Below, piece by piece: positions 23,842 to 34,474 of a stretch of DNA of 64,000 bases; position 1 is the stretch's first letter, and every line of letters starts with the position of its first letter. A program made the translations under genes and the position numbers. Source of the stretch: Chenopodium formosanum. Taxonomy: Eukaryota; Streptophyta; Magnoliopsida; Caryophyllales; Amaranthaceae. Below the pieces are notes generated by a model, which saw only the letters and a list, made by a program, of their open reading frames with translations, had not been told where the DNA came from and made no database searches. The stretch is taken from contig CM044875.1 in NCBI GenBank assembly GCA_024500155.1, forward strand, positions 21,516,703 through 21,580,702, given 5' to 3'.

Positions 23842-25480
23842 TGATGTGTGACATTTTTGGCACTCATTTGGTTCCTTTTTGGATGATTTTTATTTCATTT
23901 TATCTCTCTTTTCTTTAGTTTTCCTTAGTTTTATTCTTGTTTTCTTCATTTTATGCTTTTTGTAGTTAGTTTCTCTTTTTCATGTCTTTTTCTAGCTTAC
24001 TTGTTATTTTTCTCTTTTACTTGCTTTTTATCCTTTGATTGTAGGTTGTGATTGATTGTCCAAGGATTCCCGGGCTTCCTTTCTATAGTTTTCCATTGAT
24101 TTTCATGCCTAAAGCTTGTGCAAGAAGTTTTAAGTCAATGAGAGGTTCAAGGAGCATGCTTCAAAGTCTTGTTTATGCCTTCCTCATGGCTCATTTTCTT
24201 CAAGAAATTCAAGGAAGTTGCTGCCTACCTTGTCCTCCATCATCATCATCTAGGATGCGTGCACCTCGTGAGCAAGGGCAAAGAAGAAAGGAGGAAGCTG
24301 CAGCTATGTGCGGGCGCACTTGAAGAGTGTGCGGCCGCACATCTGTCGTGTGCGGCCGCACATCTGTCGTGTGCGGCCGCACATCAGGTGTGTGCGGGCG
24401 CACATTCCTGGGTACACTCCTTCGAGCGCCCGCACTTACGAGGGTCTATTTTTGGGCGTCATTACCGACCTCTCCTTTGTATATATAGTTATTTCTACCT
24501 ATTTTTGGAAAAAAAGAGAAGTTTTAGTTTTAGATTGAATTTGATAGTTAGTTTTTGGGAGAATTTTAGAGAGAGAAACTCAAGAACTAGAGAGAGAAAC
24601 TCATGATTTTTGGTGATTGCTCAAGGATTCCTCATTGTAAGTTTTGTAAGGATTTTCTTCTTGATTTCAATACAAGTTTGATTTTAGTTGATTTCATTAG
24701 TTTTTCATATTGTTGATGATTGATTTGGTTATTGATTGAATTTTGATTGATTTTGATTGATTGTTGGTTTAATCTTTGATTTCAAGTATGTTGATGATGA
24801 AATTGATGAATGTTGTAGTTTTGATCTTAATTCCTATGGCTAGTGAGTAGTTTCCTAGCTAGGGAGATGGTGAAGCATGTATGAATGATGGAATAGTGTA
24901 ATTTGGGGATAATTGATGGAGTTGATGATATGATTAAATTTGGTTGATATTTCATGTGCATGTGTGTGATTAATTGAGGTTTGGCCATCTTTGATTAATA
25001 CACTAGATTGCATTGTAAGCTTGCTATGATACGGACCATTGATTAGTGAACTTGCAATTTCACGATTGAGGTGCTTTGTGACGTTCCCTAGTTAGTGTTT
25101 AGCGTAGTTGACGCTAGTTAGACCTCTAGGTGAACCATCTTAGTATGCTCTTTTGGATACATGATGATTTTCCTTCATATCGCTTGACTTAGTCGGTTTG
25201 ACCTCCCAAATTACCGTTTCCATTATGATTGCATGTGGATCCATTGCCCTAGTGTCTTAGATTGATTTAATACAAGTTTGCATGCCTAGTTAGCTTTACT
25301 TCTACCTCAAACCCCTTCTTGATTCCGAAATAGCTTGATCTAGACTTCGTGCACTTGATATCCATTCCCTTGGGTTTGACCTTGACTTGCCACTACGCTA
25401 AATAGGGGTTAGTTAAGCTACAAATTTTGTTTGATAGGGTGGGGTGGTAGACCAACGACCTACCGTTCTCCGTCCCATCA
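23842..25480 (+). repeat. 5' LTR of the Athila-type element
   Basis: Ends are TGATGTGTGAC and CCGTCCCATCA. The TATA box is TATATATA at 24480-24487. Five GC-rich palindromes lie 76-173 bp upstream of it. The transcribed part includes GAGAGAGAAACTC repeats (24571-24602). Nearly identical to 34475-36114, which lies exactly 10,633 bp away at its left end. Confidence 0.95.
24307..24404. promoter_or_regulatory. Five 14-bp palindromes at exact 21-bp spacing (5' LTR)
   Basis: TGTGCGGCCGCACA, or the variant with one central mismatch (GCGGGCGC), starts at 24307, 24328, 24349, 24370 and 24391. The 7 bp spacers vary (for example TCTGTCG and TCAGGTG) while the palindromes are kept. The array ends 75 bp before the TATA box. 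The regulatory role is inferred from position and symmetry. Confidence 0.8.
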
Positions 25481-25483
25481 AAA

Positions 25484-25501
25484 TGGCGCCGTTGCCGGGG
25501 A
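25484..25501 (+). other. Primer-binding site (tRNA-Asp type)
   Basis: TGGCGCCGTTGCCGGGGA begins 3 bp after the LTR end. It is complementary to the 3' end of plant tRNA-Asp, the primer known for Athila elements. Confidence 0.88.
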
Positions 25502-25619
25502 ATGGTGCTTGAGTGTATGTTGTTTTTGAGTCTATTTCATTTTGATAAAATACAAAAAGATTTTGTTTCTCTAGGCTACATTTGTAGCCGTGCTACTAAC
25601 ATTTTTGTGTGAGTTTTGC

Positions 25620-28600
25620 ATGCATAGAACCCGTGATCGTCCCCTTAATCCGGAAATTGAGAGGACTCTTTCAAGAAGAAGAGTGGATAATAGATCCTTG
25701 GCTTATAGCTCTTCAAGTGAAGAAGAAATTCAAGAAGAACAAGGAATGGGTGAAAATCCTAGAATAGCCTTGAAGGAGCTTGGAGTGCCCGGGGCATATA
25801 GGTTTGAGAGTGGAATAGCTCCACCTACTACCCCGGCAAATGAGTTCGAAATCTGGCCGGCAATGATCACCTTGATTGAGAGAAGGCAATATAGTGGGGC
25901 TAAGAATGAGAGCCCATTGAACCATTTGAAAGAATTTGAAAAATATTGCAACACTATCAAAGTCAATGGGGTCTCTCAAGAATTCATCCGCCTCAAGTTG
26001 TTCCCTTTCTCTCTATTAGGAAGATCTTTGGAGTGGCTAGACAAGGAAGTGAAGCCCAACTCCTTGAGAACTTGGGATGATGTTACAAAGGCTTTCTTGT
26101 CCCGTTTCTATCCCCAAAAGAAGACGGCGGAGGCAAGAGCCTTGATTCAAGGGTTCAAGCAAAGGCCGAGTGAAAGCCTTTATGAAGCATGGGAGAGATT
26201 CAAAGAGTATCAAAGGGAGTGCCCTCACCACGGAATCCCCACATACCAAGTGATCCAAATCTTCTATGGCGGTTTAAGTCCCCAAGGCAAGTCATGCCTT
26301 GATGGAGGGGCCGGGGGCCCTATCATGAACAAAACCGAAGAAGAAGTTGAGGACATCATTGAGGACGTGGTGACATATTATAGGGATTGGCAAGATGGGG
26401 AGAGAGACTCTTCAAGCAAGCAATCTTCATTGTATTCGGTGGACCATCTCAATGCAATCAACAACCTTTCCTCCCAAATGACAAACTTAGGAAAGGAGGT
26501 CACCGCAATCAAAGCTAAGTTGGAGAGCACTTCTACCTCTTCTCAAGCTTCTAATCTTCCCTCCCAATTTAAGGGGAGAGGTACTCCTTCTAACTCTCAA
26601 CCCCCTCCCTCTTCACATAATATGCCTTTGGGTTGCTTGTTTTGTGATGCATGTGGATCGTATGATCATGACTCTAGTGTTTGTCCTAATGAATGTGTTG
26701 ATGAATTTGACAACAATGAGTGTGAACATGTTAATTTTGTGTCAAACAACAATGTTCAAAGGTTTGATAATCAAAAAGGCCAATGGAATAGGAATTACCA
26801 AAACCAAGGCAATTTTGACAACTATAATCATAATGGTGGTTATAGGAACCAAGGGAATCAAGGTTCTCGTGGTAACCATAACCAAGGTTATAGTAGCCAA
26901 AATCAAAGCCAAAACTATGGTAATCAAAATCATAATTATGGTAATCAAAACCAAGGTTATGTAAATCATAACCAAGGTAATGGAAACCATAATCATGGTG
27001 GTGGTAACCATAATCAAGGTTATGGTTCAAATCAAAATAGGAGTAATTGGAACAACCAAGGAAGGGGAAATTTTCAAAACAATGCTCAAAGAGGTCCCCC
27101 ACCCGGTTTTGTTCCAAAGACTCAAAATGAAAATTCCTATTCACAACCTTCTTCTCCTAAGACAACCTTGGAAGAGTTGATTGATAATCAAACCAAGATC
27201 ATTAACACCTATATGGCGGTTAGTGATAAGAAATTCAATGAGATGATGACCCACAATAAGATGCTTGAGACTCAAATTACTCAATTAGCAAGCACTATTA
27301 AGGATTTTGCTAGTCCTTCATCTTTGCCTTCCCAAGGTGTTGAACCAAAGAAACCCGTGTACTCTATTGCCACAAGTGGTGGAAATGATTTTGATGAGGG
27401 AGTTTCTTGTTCAAAAGAGGGAAGAGATGAGAGTGGTGCTAAGGAGAATGAAGTGGAAAGGGTTGAGTCTAAGGAAATCTATTGTGAGGTTGACAAAAGA
27501 GAAGAGTGTGTTGGTGAAAAGATGAGTGAGATAGAGAGATTTCCCGATCTACCATATCCCCAAAAATATTTGAGATTCAAAATGGATGAGCAATTTGGGA
27601 AGTTCCTTGAAGCTTTTAAGGATGTTCATGATTCTACACCCGCTACCGAACCAATTCCCGACTTGCCTAAGTACTCCAAGTTTGTTAAGGAGATCTTAAA
27701 AGAGAGAGAGGATTTTGATGAGGGTAGTTCGGTGGAAGGAGGGAAGTGCTTTAGTGCTCTTATCCATGGTGAACTTCCGAAGAAGATGGAGGATCCGGGG
27801 AATTTTTCAATCCCTTGTCGAATTAAGGAAATGGTTTTTGAAAATGCTTTGTGTGACCTTGGTGCTAGTGTTAGCATTATGCCTTTCTCGGTCTTCGAAA
27901 GGCTTGATCTAGGTGAGCTTCAACCGTCCAAGATAACACTTCAATTGGCCGACCGTTCTATTAAGCTTCCTAAGGGAAGAATTGATGATGTCCCCTTAAG
28001 GATTGGAGAGTTTGTTTTTCCGGTGGATTTTGTTGTTCTAGAGATTGAGGAGGATGAACATTTTCCAATCATCTTAGGGAGACCTTTCTTAGCTACCTCG
28101 GGAGCTTTAATAGATGTCAAAGGAGGTCAAATTACTTTGAGGTGTGGGAAATTAGAAGAGAGTTTTAAGTTAAAACCAATGCACGAGTCTTTATCTTGTG
28201 TCCAAGATATCGCATGTGCTAGTCTTTCTCGTTCCATTGATGGTATGTGCATGATTGATTCTTCTACTAACAATGTTTTTGAGATTGTTGATGATGTTTG
28301 TGCAAGTATTAATGACGTTAGTGAAGAAGAATTTGTGATTCAAAAGCCAAAGGATGAGAAAGATATTGGTTTTCCAAATTGGTTCAAGCTTAATTCTCAT
28401 GAGGAAGAGAAAGCTTCCATGATTAAGGATGTTGAAGTCAAGCCGAAGAAAAAGGCCCGTGACTCGAAGAAAACAAGGAAAAGGAAGAAGTTGAGAAGTG
28501 AAAAAGAAGAATTTGAAAAGAATTTTGTGAGAGTTTCTTCAAGCATTAATGAGAAGTTGCCCAAGGTTGAAGAAGAATTTGCTCTATCAACCACCTTGAA

Positions 28601-28628
28601 GAAGGTGGTGTTCTTTGATCCTCCATGA
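25620..28628 (+). CDS. Athila gag-protease polyprotein (intact)
   Basis: A 1,002-residue ORF. The first in-frame ATG is at 25620 (MHRTRDRPLNPEIERTL). The Athila capsid fold covers about residues 65-250: NEFEIWPAMITLIERRQYSG, RLKLFPFSLLGRSLEWLD, TWDDVTKAFLSRFYPQKKT, and SLYEAWERFKEYQRECPHHG. Next is CLFCDACGSYDHDSSVCP (about residues 341-358), a cysteine-rich knuckle, then a long Asn/Gln/Gly/His-rich low-complexity stretch (about 390-500). An acidic linker follows. A protease-like domain lies near residues 745-850 with ALCDLGASVSIMPFSVF, where the catalytic triplet reads DLG as in other Athila proteins, and FPIILGRPFLATSGALIDV. The C-terminus is Lys/Glu-rich. The frame ends at TGA 28626-28628 with no RT after it. 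It would form virus-like particles in the cytoplasm. It is free of damage, unlike every other gag here. Confidence 0.9.
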   Translation: MHRTRDRPLNPEIERTLSRRRVDNRSLAYSSSSEEEIQEEQGMGENPRIALKELGVPGAYRFESGIAPPTTPANEFEIWPAMITLIERRQYSGAKNESPLNHLKEFEKYCNTIKVNGVSQEFIRLKLFPFSLLGRSLEWLDKEVKPNSLRTWDDVTKAFLSRFYPQKKTAEARALIQGFKQRPSESLYEAWERFKEYQRECPHHGIPTYQVIQIFYGGLSPQGKSCLDGGAGGPIMNKTEEEVEDIIEDVVTYYRDWQDGERDSSSKQSSLYSVDHLNAINNLSSQMTNLGKEVTAIKAKLESTSTSSQASNLPSQFKGRGTPSNSQPPPSSHNMPLGCLFCDACGSYDHDSSVCPNECVDEFDNNECEHVNFVSNNNVQRFDNQKGQWNRNYQNQGNFDNYNHNGGYRNQGNQGSRGNHNQGYSSQNQSQNYGNQNHNYGNQNQGYVNHNQGNGNHNHGGGNHNQGYGSNQNRSNWNNQGRGNFQNNAQRGPPPGFVPKTQNENSYSQPSSPKTTLEELIDNQTKIINTYMAVSDKKFNEMMTHNKMLETQITQLASTIKDFASPSSLPSQGVEPKKPVYSIATSGGNDFDEGVSCSKEGRDESGAKENEVERVESKEIYCEVDKREECVGEKMSEIERFPDLPYPQKYLRFKMDEQFGKFLEAFKDVHDSTPATEPIPDLPKYSKFVKEILKEREDFDEGSSVEGGKCFSALIHGELPKKMEDPGNFSIPCRIKEMVFENALCDLGASVSIMPFSVFERLDLGELQPSKITLQLADRSIKLPKGRIDDVPLRIGEFVFPVDFVVLEIEEDEHFPIILGRPFLATSGALIDVKGGQITLRCGKLEESFKLKPMHESLSCVQDIACASLSRSIDGMCMIDSSTNNVFEIVDDVCASINDVSEEEFVIQKPKDEKDIGFPNWFKLNSHEEEKASMIKDVEVKPKKKARDSKKTRKRKKLRSEKEEFEKNFVRVSSSINEKLPKVEEEFALSTTLKKVVFFDPP

Positions 28629-30004
28629 TTAGGAGGAAGGGTCGAGCTTAGGACCTTAAGCAAGCGCTTCCCGGGAGGCAACCCGGAGTTTCTAACCTTT
28701 CTCTTTGATTTTTGAATTTTCTCATTTTTGTTTCTTTTATTACTTTGTCTTTTCTTTTACTTTTCTCTTTATTTGGATTTTTAGGATGTCCGTTTGTGGG
28801 ATTGGAATTCAACAAATATGCATGATGGATGGAAGGTGTTCATGGCACAAATCATATTTTGTTCAATTCTAGTCGAAATTTGAGGTAAAAGGGTAAGAAT
28901 TTTAGAGAGGTAAGATAGGAATTTCATATTTTGAAAGTTGGAGGAAATTGATACTTAGTGAATTTTTGTGGTGTGCACATGAATTTTCAACTTTGAGGAC
29001 TTTGAAAATGATTTTAGCTACTGCCTATGTTGTTCCTCATCACCATCATGATTCATGTGCGCACCCAAATAGGCAGTAAGTATCAAATCTTTGAGAAAAA
29101 AAAGAAGGAAGGAGCACGCACAGGGATGTGCGGCCGCACACGAGGCATGTGCGGGCGCACAGCCTGCGTGTGCGGGCGCACATCAGTGCTGTGCGGCCGC
29201 ACAGATGCTGGACGTGCATTTATCTTCTTCTTCCTCCTTTTTTCCCTCATTTTCTCACTTCCCTCATCTTCCTCACTCATACCCTCATTCAAACCCTCCT
29301 TTGTGTGCACTCCTCCACCCTCATTCATCATCCAAAAACACTCAAATCCTCACCAAAATCACTACATTCTTACTCAAAATCACTCACAAATCTTTCTACA
29401 CAACAAATTCCTCACAATTTGACCCAAATTTCACTCACTCTCTCTCCTACTCTTGGTGGCCGAAAATTGGGGGTTTTGTGTGGAGTTGGAATTTCTTGCT
29501 CAAAATTGGTTTATCTTGCTTCTTTTATGGTATAATCACTAATCCTTGCTTTAATTTTGCCAATTATATCATAAATTTGCATGAATTACAAATTTGTATG
29601 AGCATGAATAGTGTAGTATTGATTTTGTGAATTTTGATGCTTGTTCTTGATTTTGGTTGTGATTTGGTGATATTTGTTGATTGATTTTGCATGACATTGT
29701 GTTGTTTGCTGATTTTGTAGCAATTTTCATCAATTTTGGTTGAATTCTAGTGAGTTGAAATTTTGGAAAGTTGGTAGTAAGTGGTGATTTCGGTATTGGC
29801 TTTGTGTTTGCTCTTGGATTGATTGAAAAGGAATTTTTCTTGGTTCATTGATATTGTTGATTGGTTTGGAATTGGTTTGATTGAAGGGAATTGTGAAATT
29901 GGAGTTTGGTGATATTGGTAGTAAGTGGTGAATTTGGGTGTGGTGCTCTTGGTTCTTTGGTTTGCTACTTGATTGGTTGTTGGTGATCTTCTATACTTCT
30001 CACA
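28629..30004 (+). other. Non-coding interval where pol is expected; candidate second promoter and leader
   Basis: In full Athila elements pol follows gag, but here 1.4 kb of non-coding DNA does. It starts with a small perfect hairpin (CCGGG 28671-28675, CCCGG 28682-28686). It holds four GC-rich palindromes (29127-29203). It continues as a C/T- and A/C-rich stretch (29220-29450) that resembles a plant 5' UTR, then an A/T- and G/T-rich stretch up to the ATG at 30005. No RT, RNase H or integrase motif is visible in any frame. Confidence 0.7.
29127..29203. promoter_or_regulatory. Internal copy of the palindrome array (21-bp spacing)
   Basis: The same 14-mer as in the LTR starts at 29127, 29148, 29169 and 29190, exactly 21 bp apart. 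Spacers here (CGAGGCA, GCCTGCG, TCAGTGC) differ from those in the LTRs. It lies 0.8 kb before the second ORF, at the head of a leader-like pyrimidine-rich stretch. Confidence 0.8.
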
Positions 30005-31127
30005 ATGTCTAAATACCTCAAGAAACTCACCAAAAAGCGAAAAACCGATGTTAGCATCGAGGAACCTCCCCGCCCAAGTACCTCCACTAGGCCTAGTACA
30101 TCTTCTAGGCCTAGTACTTCCAACCCATCTTCCACTCAAACACGACCTCCTACCTCTCTTCCAAAGAAGAAAAATTTCACCGATAAACAAAAAGCCTTTT
30201 ATCAAAATCTGAAAGATGAAAGAACCCTCAAACAAACCCGCCATTACTTTCAATCCGATATACTGAAGTTGGGGATTGATAATGATGTGCGGTCATTGCT
30301 TTTGAATTTGAGATTGGGGACTTTCATCGCCGACGCCTACCGCACCTACAAGGAGCCTACCTTGGAGTTCTTGGCTACCTTGGAGCTTGTACCCATTGGA
30401 GGGGTATATAGGGTGAGGTTCCAATTGTTTAACAACATATTTGACCAATCTTTAGAAGAGTTCAACGCTGCTTTGGACTTTGATCCCCATGGGGATATTA
30501 TTAACGTTGAACACTTCATCTTCCCGGATTATGATCAAGATTCTTGGTGGGAAGACATCTCCGGTGGTAGTGAGTTCATCGCCAACAAGGCCAAGATCTC
30601 GGACGTGTACCAACCTTGTCTTAGGGTTGTACACCGTCTATTGGGCTATGTCTTGTTCCCCAAGCAAGAGATGGGGAAATTGAGTAAATTGGAGCTCAAA
30701 GTCCTTTGGCTATCTTCTCGCCCGAAGTTTGTGGGCCGGTTGAACTTGGGCTACATCTTTGCCCAATATTGCTTGGACCTTCGCAAAAGGAGGACGGGAG
30801 AGATCCCTTGTGGGGGTATGGTAACTAGGCTTCTGACTCACCTTCGCCTCGATGATTATCTCCCATTTTGTAAGGAGATCGGGGATGCAGATTCCATCTA
30901 CCTCGATATGCAACAATTGGGTCAAATCCAATTTATCTCCAAGGGTTTTAGTGAAGGGAGATATGAGTGGCTAAGGGGCCACGAGCATTGGTGCTTCTTG
31001 CCTAACCCTAGCTTGACTTCTTTGGCTAGGATTGCCGACAATGTTTGGCATGTTCCCAGGTCCTTCCGGCATCCAAACTTTGATTCCGAGGAGGATGAAG
31101 AAGAAGAAGATGAGGAAGAACAACAAA

Positions 31128-31162
<35 letters not shown>

Positions 31163-31804
31163 TTTTCTCCACAACATCAAGCTCCTCATGAGCAAGAACA
31201 AGAGCAAGGGCAACATGCTTTTGCTAATGAAGATTTGAGGGCTCTTAGTGAGCAAATGAGTGGATTGAAAGTCCACGTAGACGGCATGTACGATCAAGAC
31301 TTTGGGGCCCTCTATGACCAAATAAGAGGTATTCAAGAGATGCAACAAGGTATGTTTATACAACAACAACAACTTTATGATGCGGAAGTTAACCGTGGGA
31401 ACATTACTCCCCCGGTTAACTATCCGTATTTCCCGCCCCAACAAGGTCCTCTACCTTCGTTTGGGCATCCTTATTGGTCGGGGCCTTCTAACCCCGACAC
31501 CGAGCGTCACTATTACCCGGACGAGCATGGTAACTATGATTACAAGGCTCCGGGTGGTAGTGACTATAGGGGGGATCCTAACTACCCCCATGTCCATCCC
31601 AACCACCCTTTTGAGCTCACTTTGCCCGATACCTACACCCCTCTTGCTCCTTGGCAACACGATCTTTTCAAGGGGCATTATGGGTGGCCCGAGGGGTACA
31701 CCGGAGGATGGGAGCCTTACCCTCATCCCTTCGATGACCCCGAGCGCAACAGAGATGGGGCCGGGCCAAGTGGGAGTGGTGGTGGTGATGGTAGTAGTTA
31801 TTAG
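30005..31804 (+). CDS. Athila second ORF (ATHILA ORF-1 / env-position protein), intact
   Basis: A 599-residue ORF starting MSKYLKKLTKKRKTD. After a Ser/Thr/Pro-rich, basic N-terminus (residues 1-65) comes a conserved globular block of about residues 70-350: DEIKQ-free but with FIADAYRTYKEPTLEFLATL, FQLFNNIFDQSLEEFNAALD, and an IPCGGMVTRLL segment. This arrangement, a LEFLATLE core followed by a cysteine-poor helical region, matches the ATHILA ORF-1 family (Pfam PF03078 type) that lies after pol in Athila/Calypso elements, in the position of an env-like gene. Residues about 360-400 are an acidic then Gln-rich stretch (CAA repeats). The C-terminus is Pro/Tyr/Gly-rich. I see no signal peptide or transmembrane segment, so an envelope role is not supported. 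The function of the family is unknown. Confidence 0.82.
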
Positions 31805-34474
31805 TTCCCTTTTAGCTTCTCATGCTTTTTACCTCCATCCCTCATATTTTTGATACTTGCTTTGTTTTGATCGGGATGTTGAGATGTATTTTCTATCTAG
31901 CTTGGGGGAACTAGTAACTTGCTCGGTGACCTTGTTGTTGTTGTGTACATATCTTAGTTGCTTGCATGTTTATTTTCATTCCTCTTTTTGGTTTCCTCAT
32001 TTTCTTGATCTCTAGGCTACTTTTCTTGTAGCTAGCTTGTTTGCCCTATTTTCTTGGATGTTTGTTGTTTGTGGAGTTGTTTTGCTTGCCATGTTGTTGT
32101 TGATGATCCCTTATATCCAAACCCCTCAATCCAAATCCCTTAAATCCAAATCTTGTAGTTTAGAGTAGTTCTTTAGTTCGTCTAGATTTTATTTCTTTTA
32201 TTCTTTATTTTCTTTGGTAGTTTAGCTTCTCTTTCCTTTAGTTGTATATACTTCTTGCTTTGTTTATTTTCTTTTATTTGTTGTTTTCTTTTATTTGTTT
32301 TGAAGTTACTAACCTTTTTCTTTGTTCATAGTTTCTTTTATTTCTTTTTTCTCACTTGGTTCCTTGAAGAGCTTATGGATATGGAATGCTACGAGGTGGT
32401 TTCTTATTGCTTCGTTTGTTTTTGCTATGCTTGGAATCCCGGTGAGCCCTTTCTTATTTTTCTCTTTATTTCCTTGGTTGCATAGAATAGGATTAGTTTA
32501 GGAGACGTTGAATGGTTCGAGGATGGATGCTTGTTAACACGTAATGTGTTTGGGATCAGTGACTTTGTTGTCTATCGATCACTTGTTTGTCGATTGGGAT
32601 TTTTATGTGTTTAACATGCTTTCTAGTCCTTTGCATGCTTTTCTCCTATGTTTTCCTTTCCTATGTCTCCATTTCTTTTCTTTTACTCTCTCTTATTTTA
32701 CCTTTTTCTCTTACTTTCTTTTATTTTTCTTTTTATTTTTGATGTGATTTTGAGGCATTGTTTTTCATTTCTTTTCTTTTGAAATGAACATTGTACATTG
32801 GACTTGTCTTTTGCATGATTTTCTTCCTAGGTTGTAAAGGTATGCACGGTTTGAGATTATGTTCGGTTGACTCTAGGATAGTGTATGCTAGGGTAGTTGG
32901 TTTGAACTAGGAGGATCATGAAGCCGGATTCTACTTGTTTGTGGTATGTTGGTAGTTGCTTCCTATAGTTGATTTGACACCATTGGTGAGTTTTTGCCAC
33001 AACCTTGTGAGGTTACTTGTTTTTCAAGCCTTCAACATTCCTTGTTTGAGCGGCGTGGATCCTTGACTATGCAAACCTAATCTAATAAAGCTTGATGTAT
33101 GATTCTCAAACACGAGACCGAACTATCTAGGAAGGACAAAGGCACATTTTTCGGGGTGGTATTTTTCCTTTTTACTATATTTTGTTATTTTCTTTTGTTT
33201 TTGGTTTACATTTGCCTTCTTGCAACCATTTGAGCCTTATCCCTTCTTTTCAAGCCACATCTTTAGTTATTTGACCTTTTGTTTCATTTTCTACCTTTCT
33301 TGATTTTTGTGAAGCAATATGATCTTTGAGATGAAGTTTGTGGTGGTTACGTTGGAATTTTGGTTTTTATGAAAGCAAGATTGTGTTATGATTTCTTTGT
33401 GAATAATGGCAAATGAGTATGAGTAAAAGTCGTCCTTTATAATAAAAGGCATGGACAAATAAGTGCAAAAGTTGTAAAAGCCGTCCGAATTTAGCAAAAG
33501 GCAAGGACTTTGCAATTACAATATAAAAACACAAAAAAAAAATGAATGAAAAGTGAAAAATTCAAAAATATTTTGATGTATTTTTTTCTCCTTCTAAGCA
33601 TTGAGGACAATGCTCCATTTTAGCTTGGGGGAGAAGCGTGTACGCTTTTTGATATATTTTTGTGAGTATAGCTTCAAGTAAGCTTGGGGGTGTTGTTTTT
33701 GTTTGGAAATTTCTTGATTGTGGTGTTAAGGATTGATCACCCTTTTGCTTCACTTTTTAGGAAAATCACCAAATTTTTAAATTTCAGCCTACCTTCACCC
33801 TTTATGCCTTACGTTACAACCTTGGGGAAAGACCTTTCGACCTAGATAGTTGAGTCACTATTCGGGGGAGGGCATCATGGGTCATTGCCTAAGGAAAGGG
33901 GATGCATAGTCAAGATTGTCGAGTAGCCTTAAAATATTTCTTTTCCGGTTCCTTCGAGGAATCATTGGGACACTCACTAAGGAGATATTTGAGACTAGTG
34001 GGAAGAACGCGGTAAGATTGTTTGGGATGAAAGTGAATTGTGATAACTAGTTCCTATGCCTAGCATACCCTATGTTTCAATCAACCTTGGATATCTTGAA
34101 ACGTGCATACCTTAACTACTTGAGAAATATTGTCATTCATTTGCTTTATAGTCTTTATGTTGATTCATTTCGTAAAGGTTTGTTTTATTTCATTTTCTTT
34201 CTTTTTCTTCTATGGTTTGCCTCATTGATGTTTGGCGGAGAGTTATGGGTCAAACTCTTAGGATACCCTTACGAGACCTCACTCGTCCTCATAGGCGACT
34301 TTGGGGTTTAAAGGGCTTGTTGTAGCTAAAAACAACCGTGATTCCTACGACAATGAGTTTTAGTGTATATTCTTATCTTGAGTCTTTCTTTTTCGTTTTT
34401 AATAAAATTTTCATCCTCTCTTTTTCTTGCTTTGTTTTGCTCGAGGACGAGCAAAAGTTTAGCTTGGGGGAATT
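31805..34474 (+). other. Pyrimidine-rich 3' non-coding region with repeated polypurine-tract-like boxes
   Basis: 2.7 kb rich in T and TTTTCTT runs with no supported gene. AGCTTGGGGG occurs four times: 31899, 33622, 33681 and 34461. The last is followed within 5 bp by the 3' LTR and is the likely polypurine tract priming plus-strand synthesis. The others look like extra copies. The copies at 33622 and 34461 share an upstream GAGGAC context. Confidence 0.75.

Noticed and set aside
24307..24404. Palindromic repeats with regular spacers, resembling a CRISPR array
   Set aside because: Units are 14 bp with 7 bp spacers inside an LTR promoter of a plant retrotransposon, with no cas genes. It is a promoter-type or minisatellite array.
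26731..27144. Minus-strand and shifted frames rich in Tyr/His or Ile/Met opposite the Athila gag
   Set aside because: Shadows of the AAC/CAT-rich low-complexity part of the gag ORF.
30005..31804. Envelope glycoprotein for the second Athila ORF
   Set aside because: No signal peptide, transmembrane segment or cysteine pattern is seen. Only its position after gag/pol suggests env.
31032..31853. Alternative frames overlapping the second Athila ORF
   Set aside because: Produced by codon bias and CAA repeats. The 599-residue frame alone has conserved protein features.
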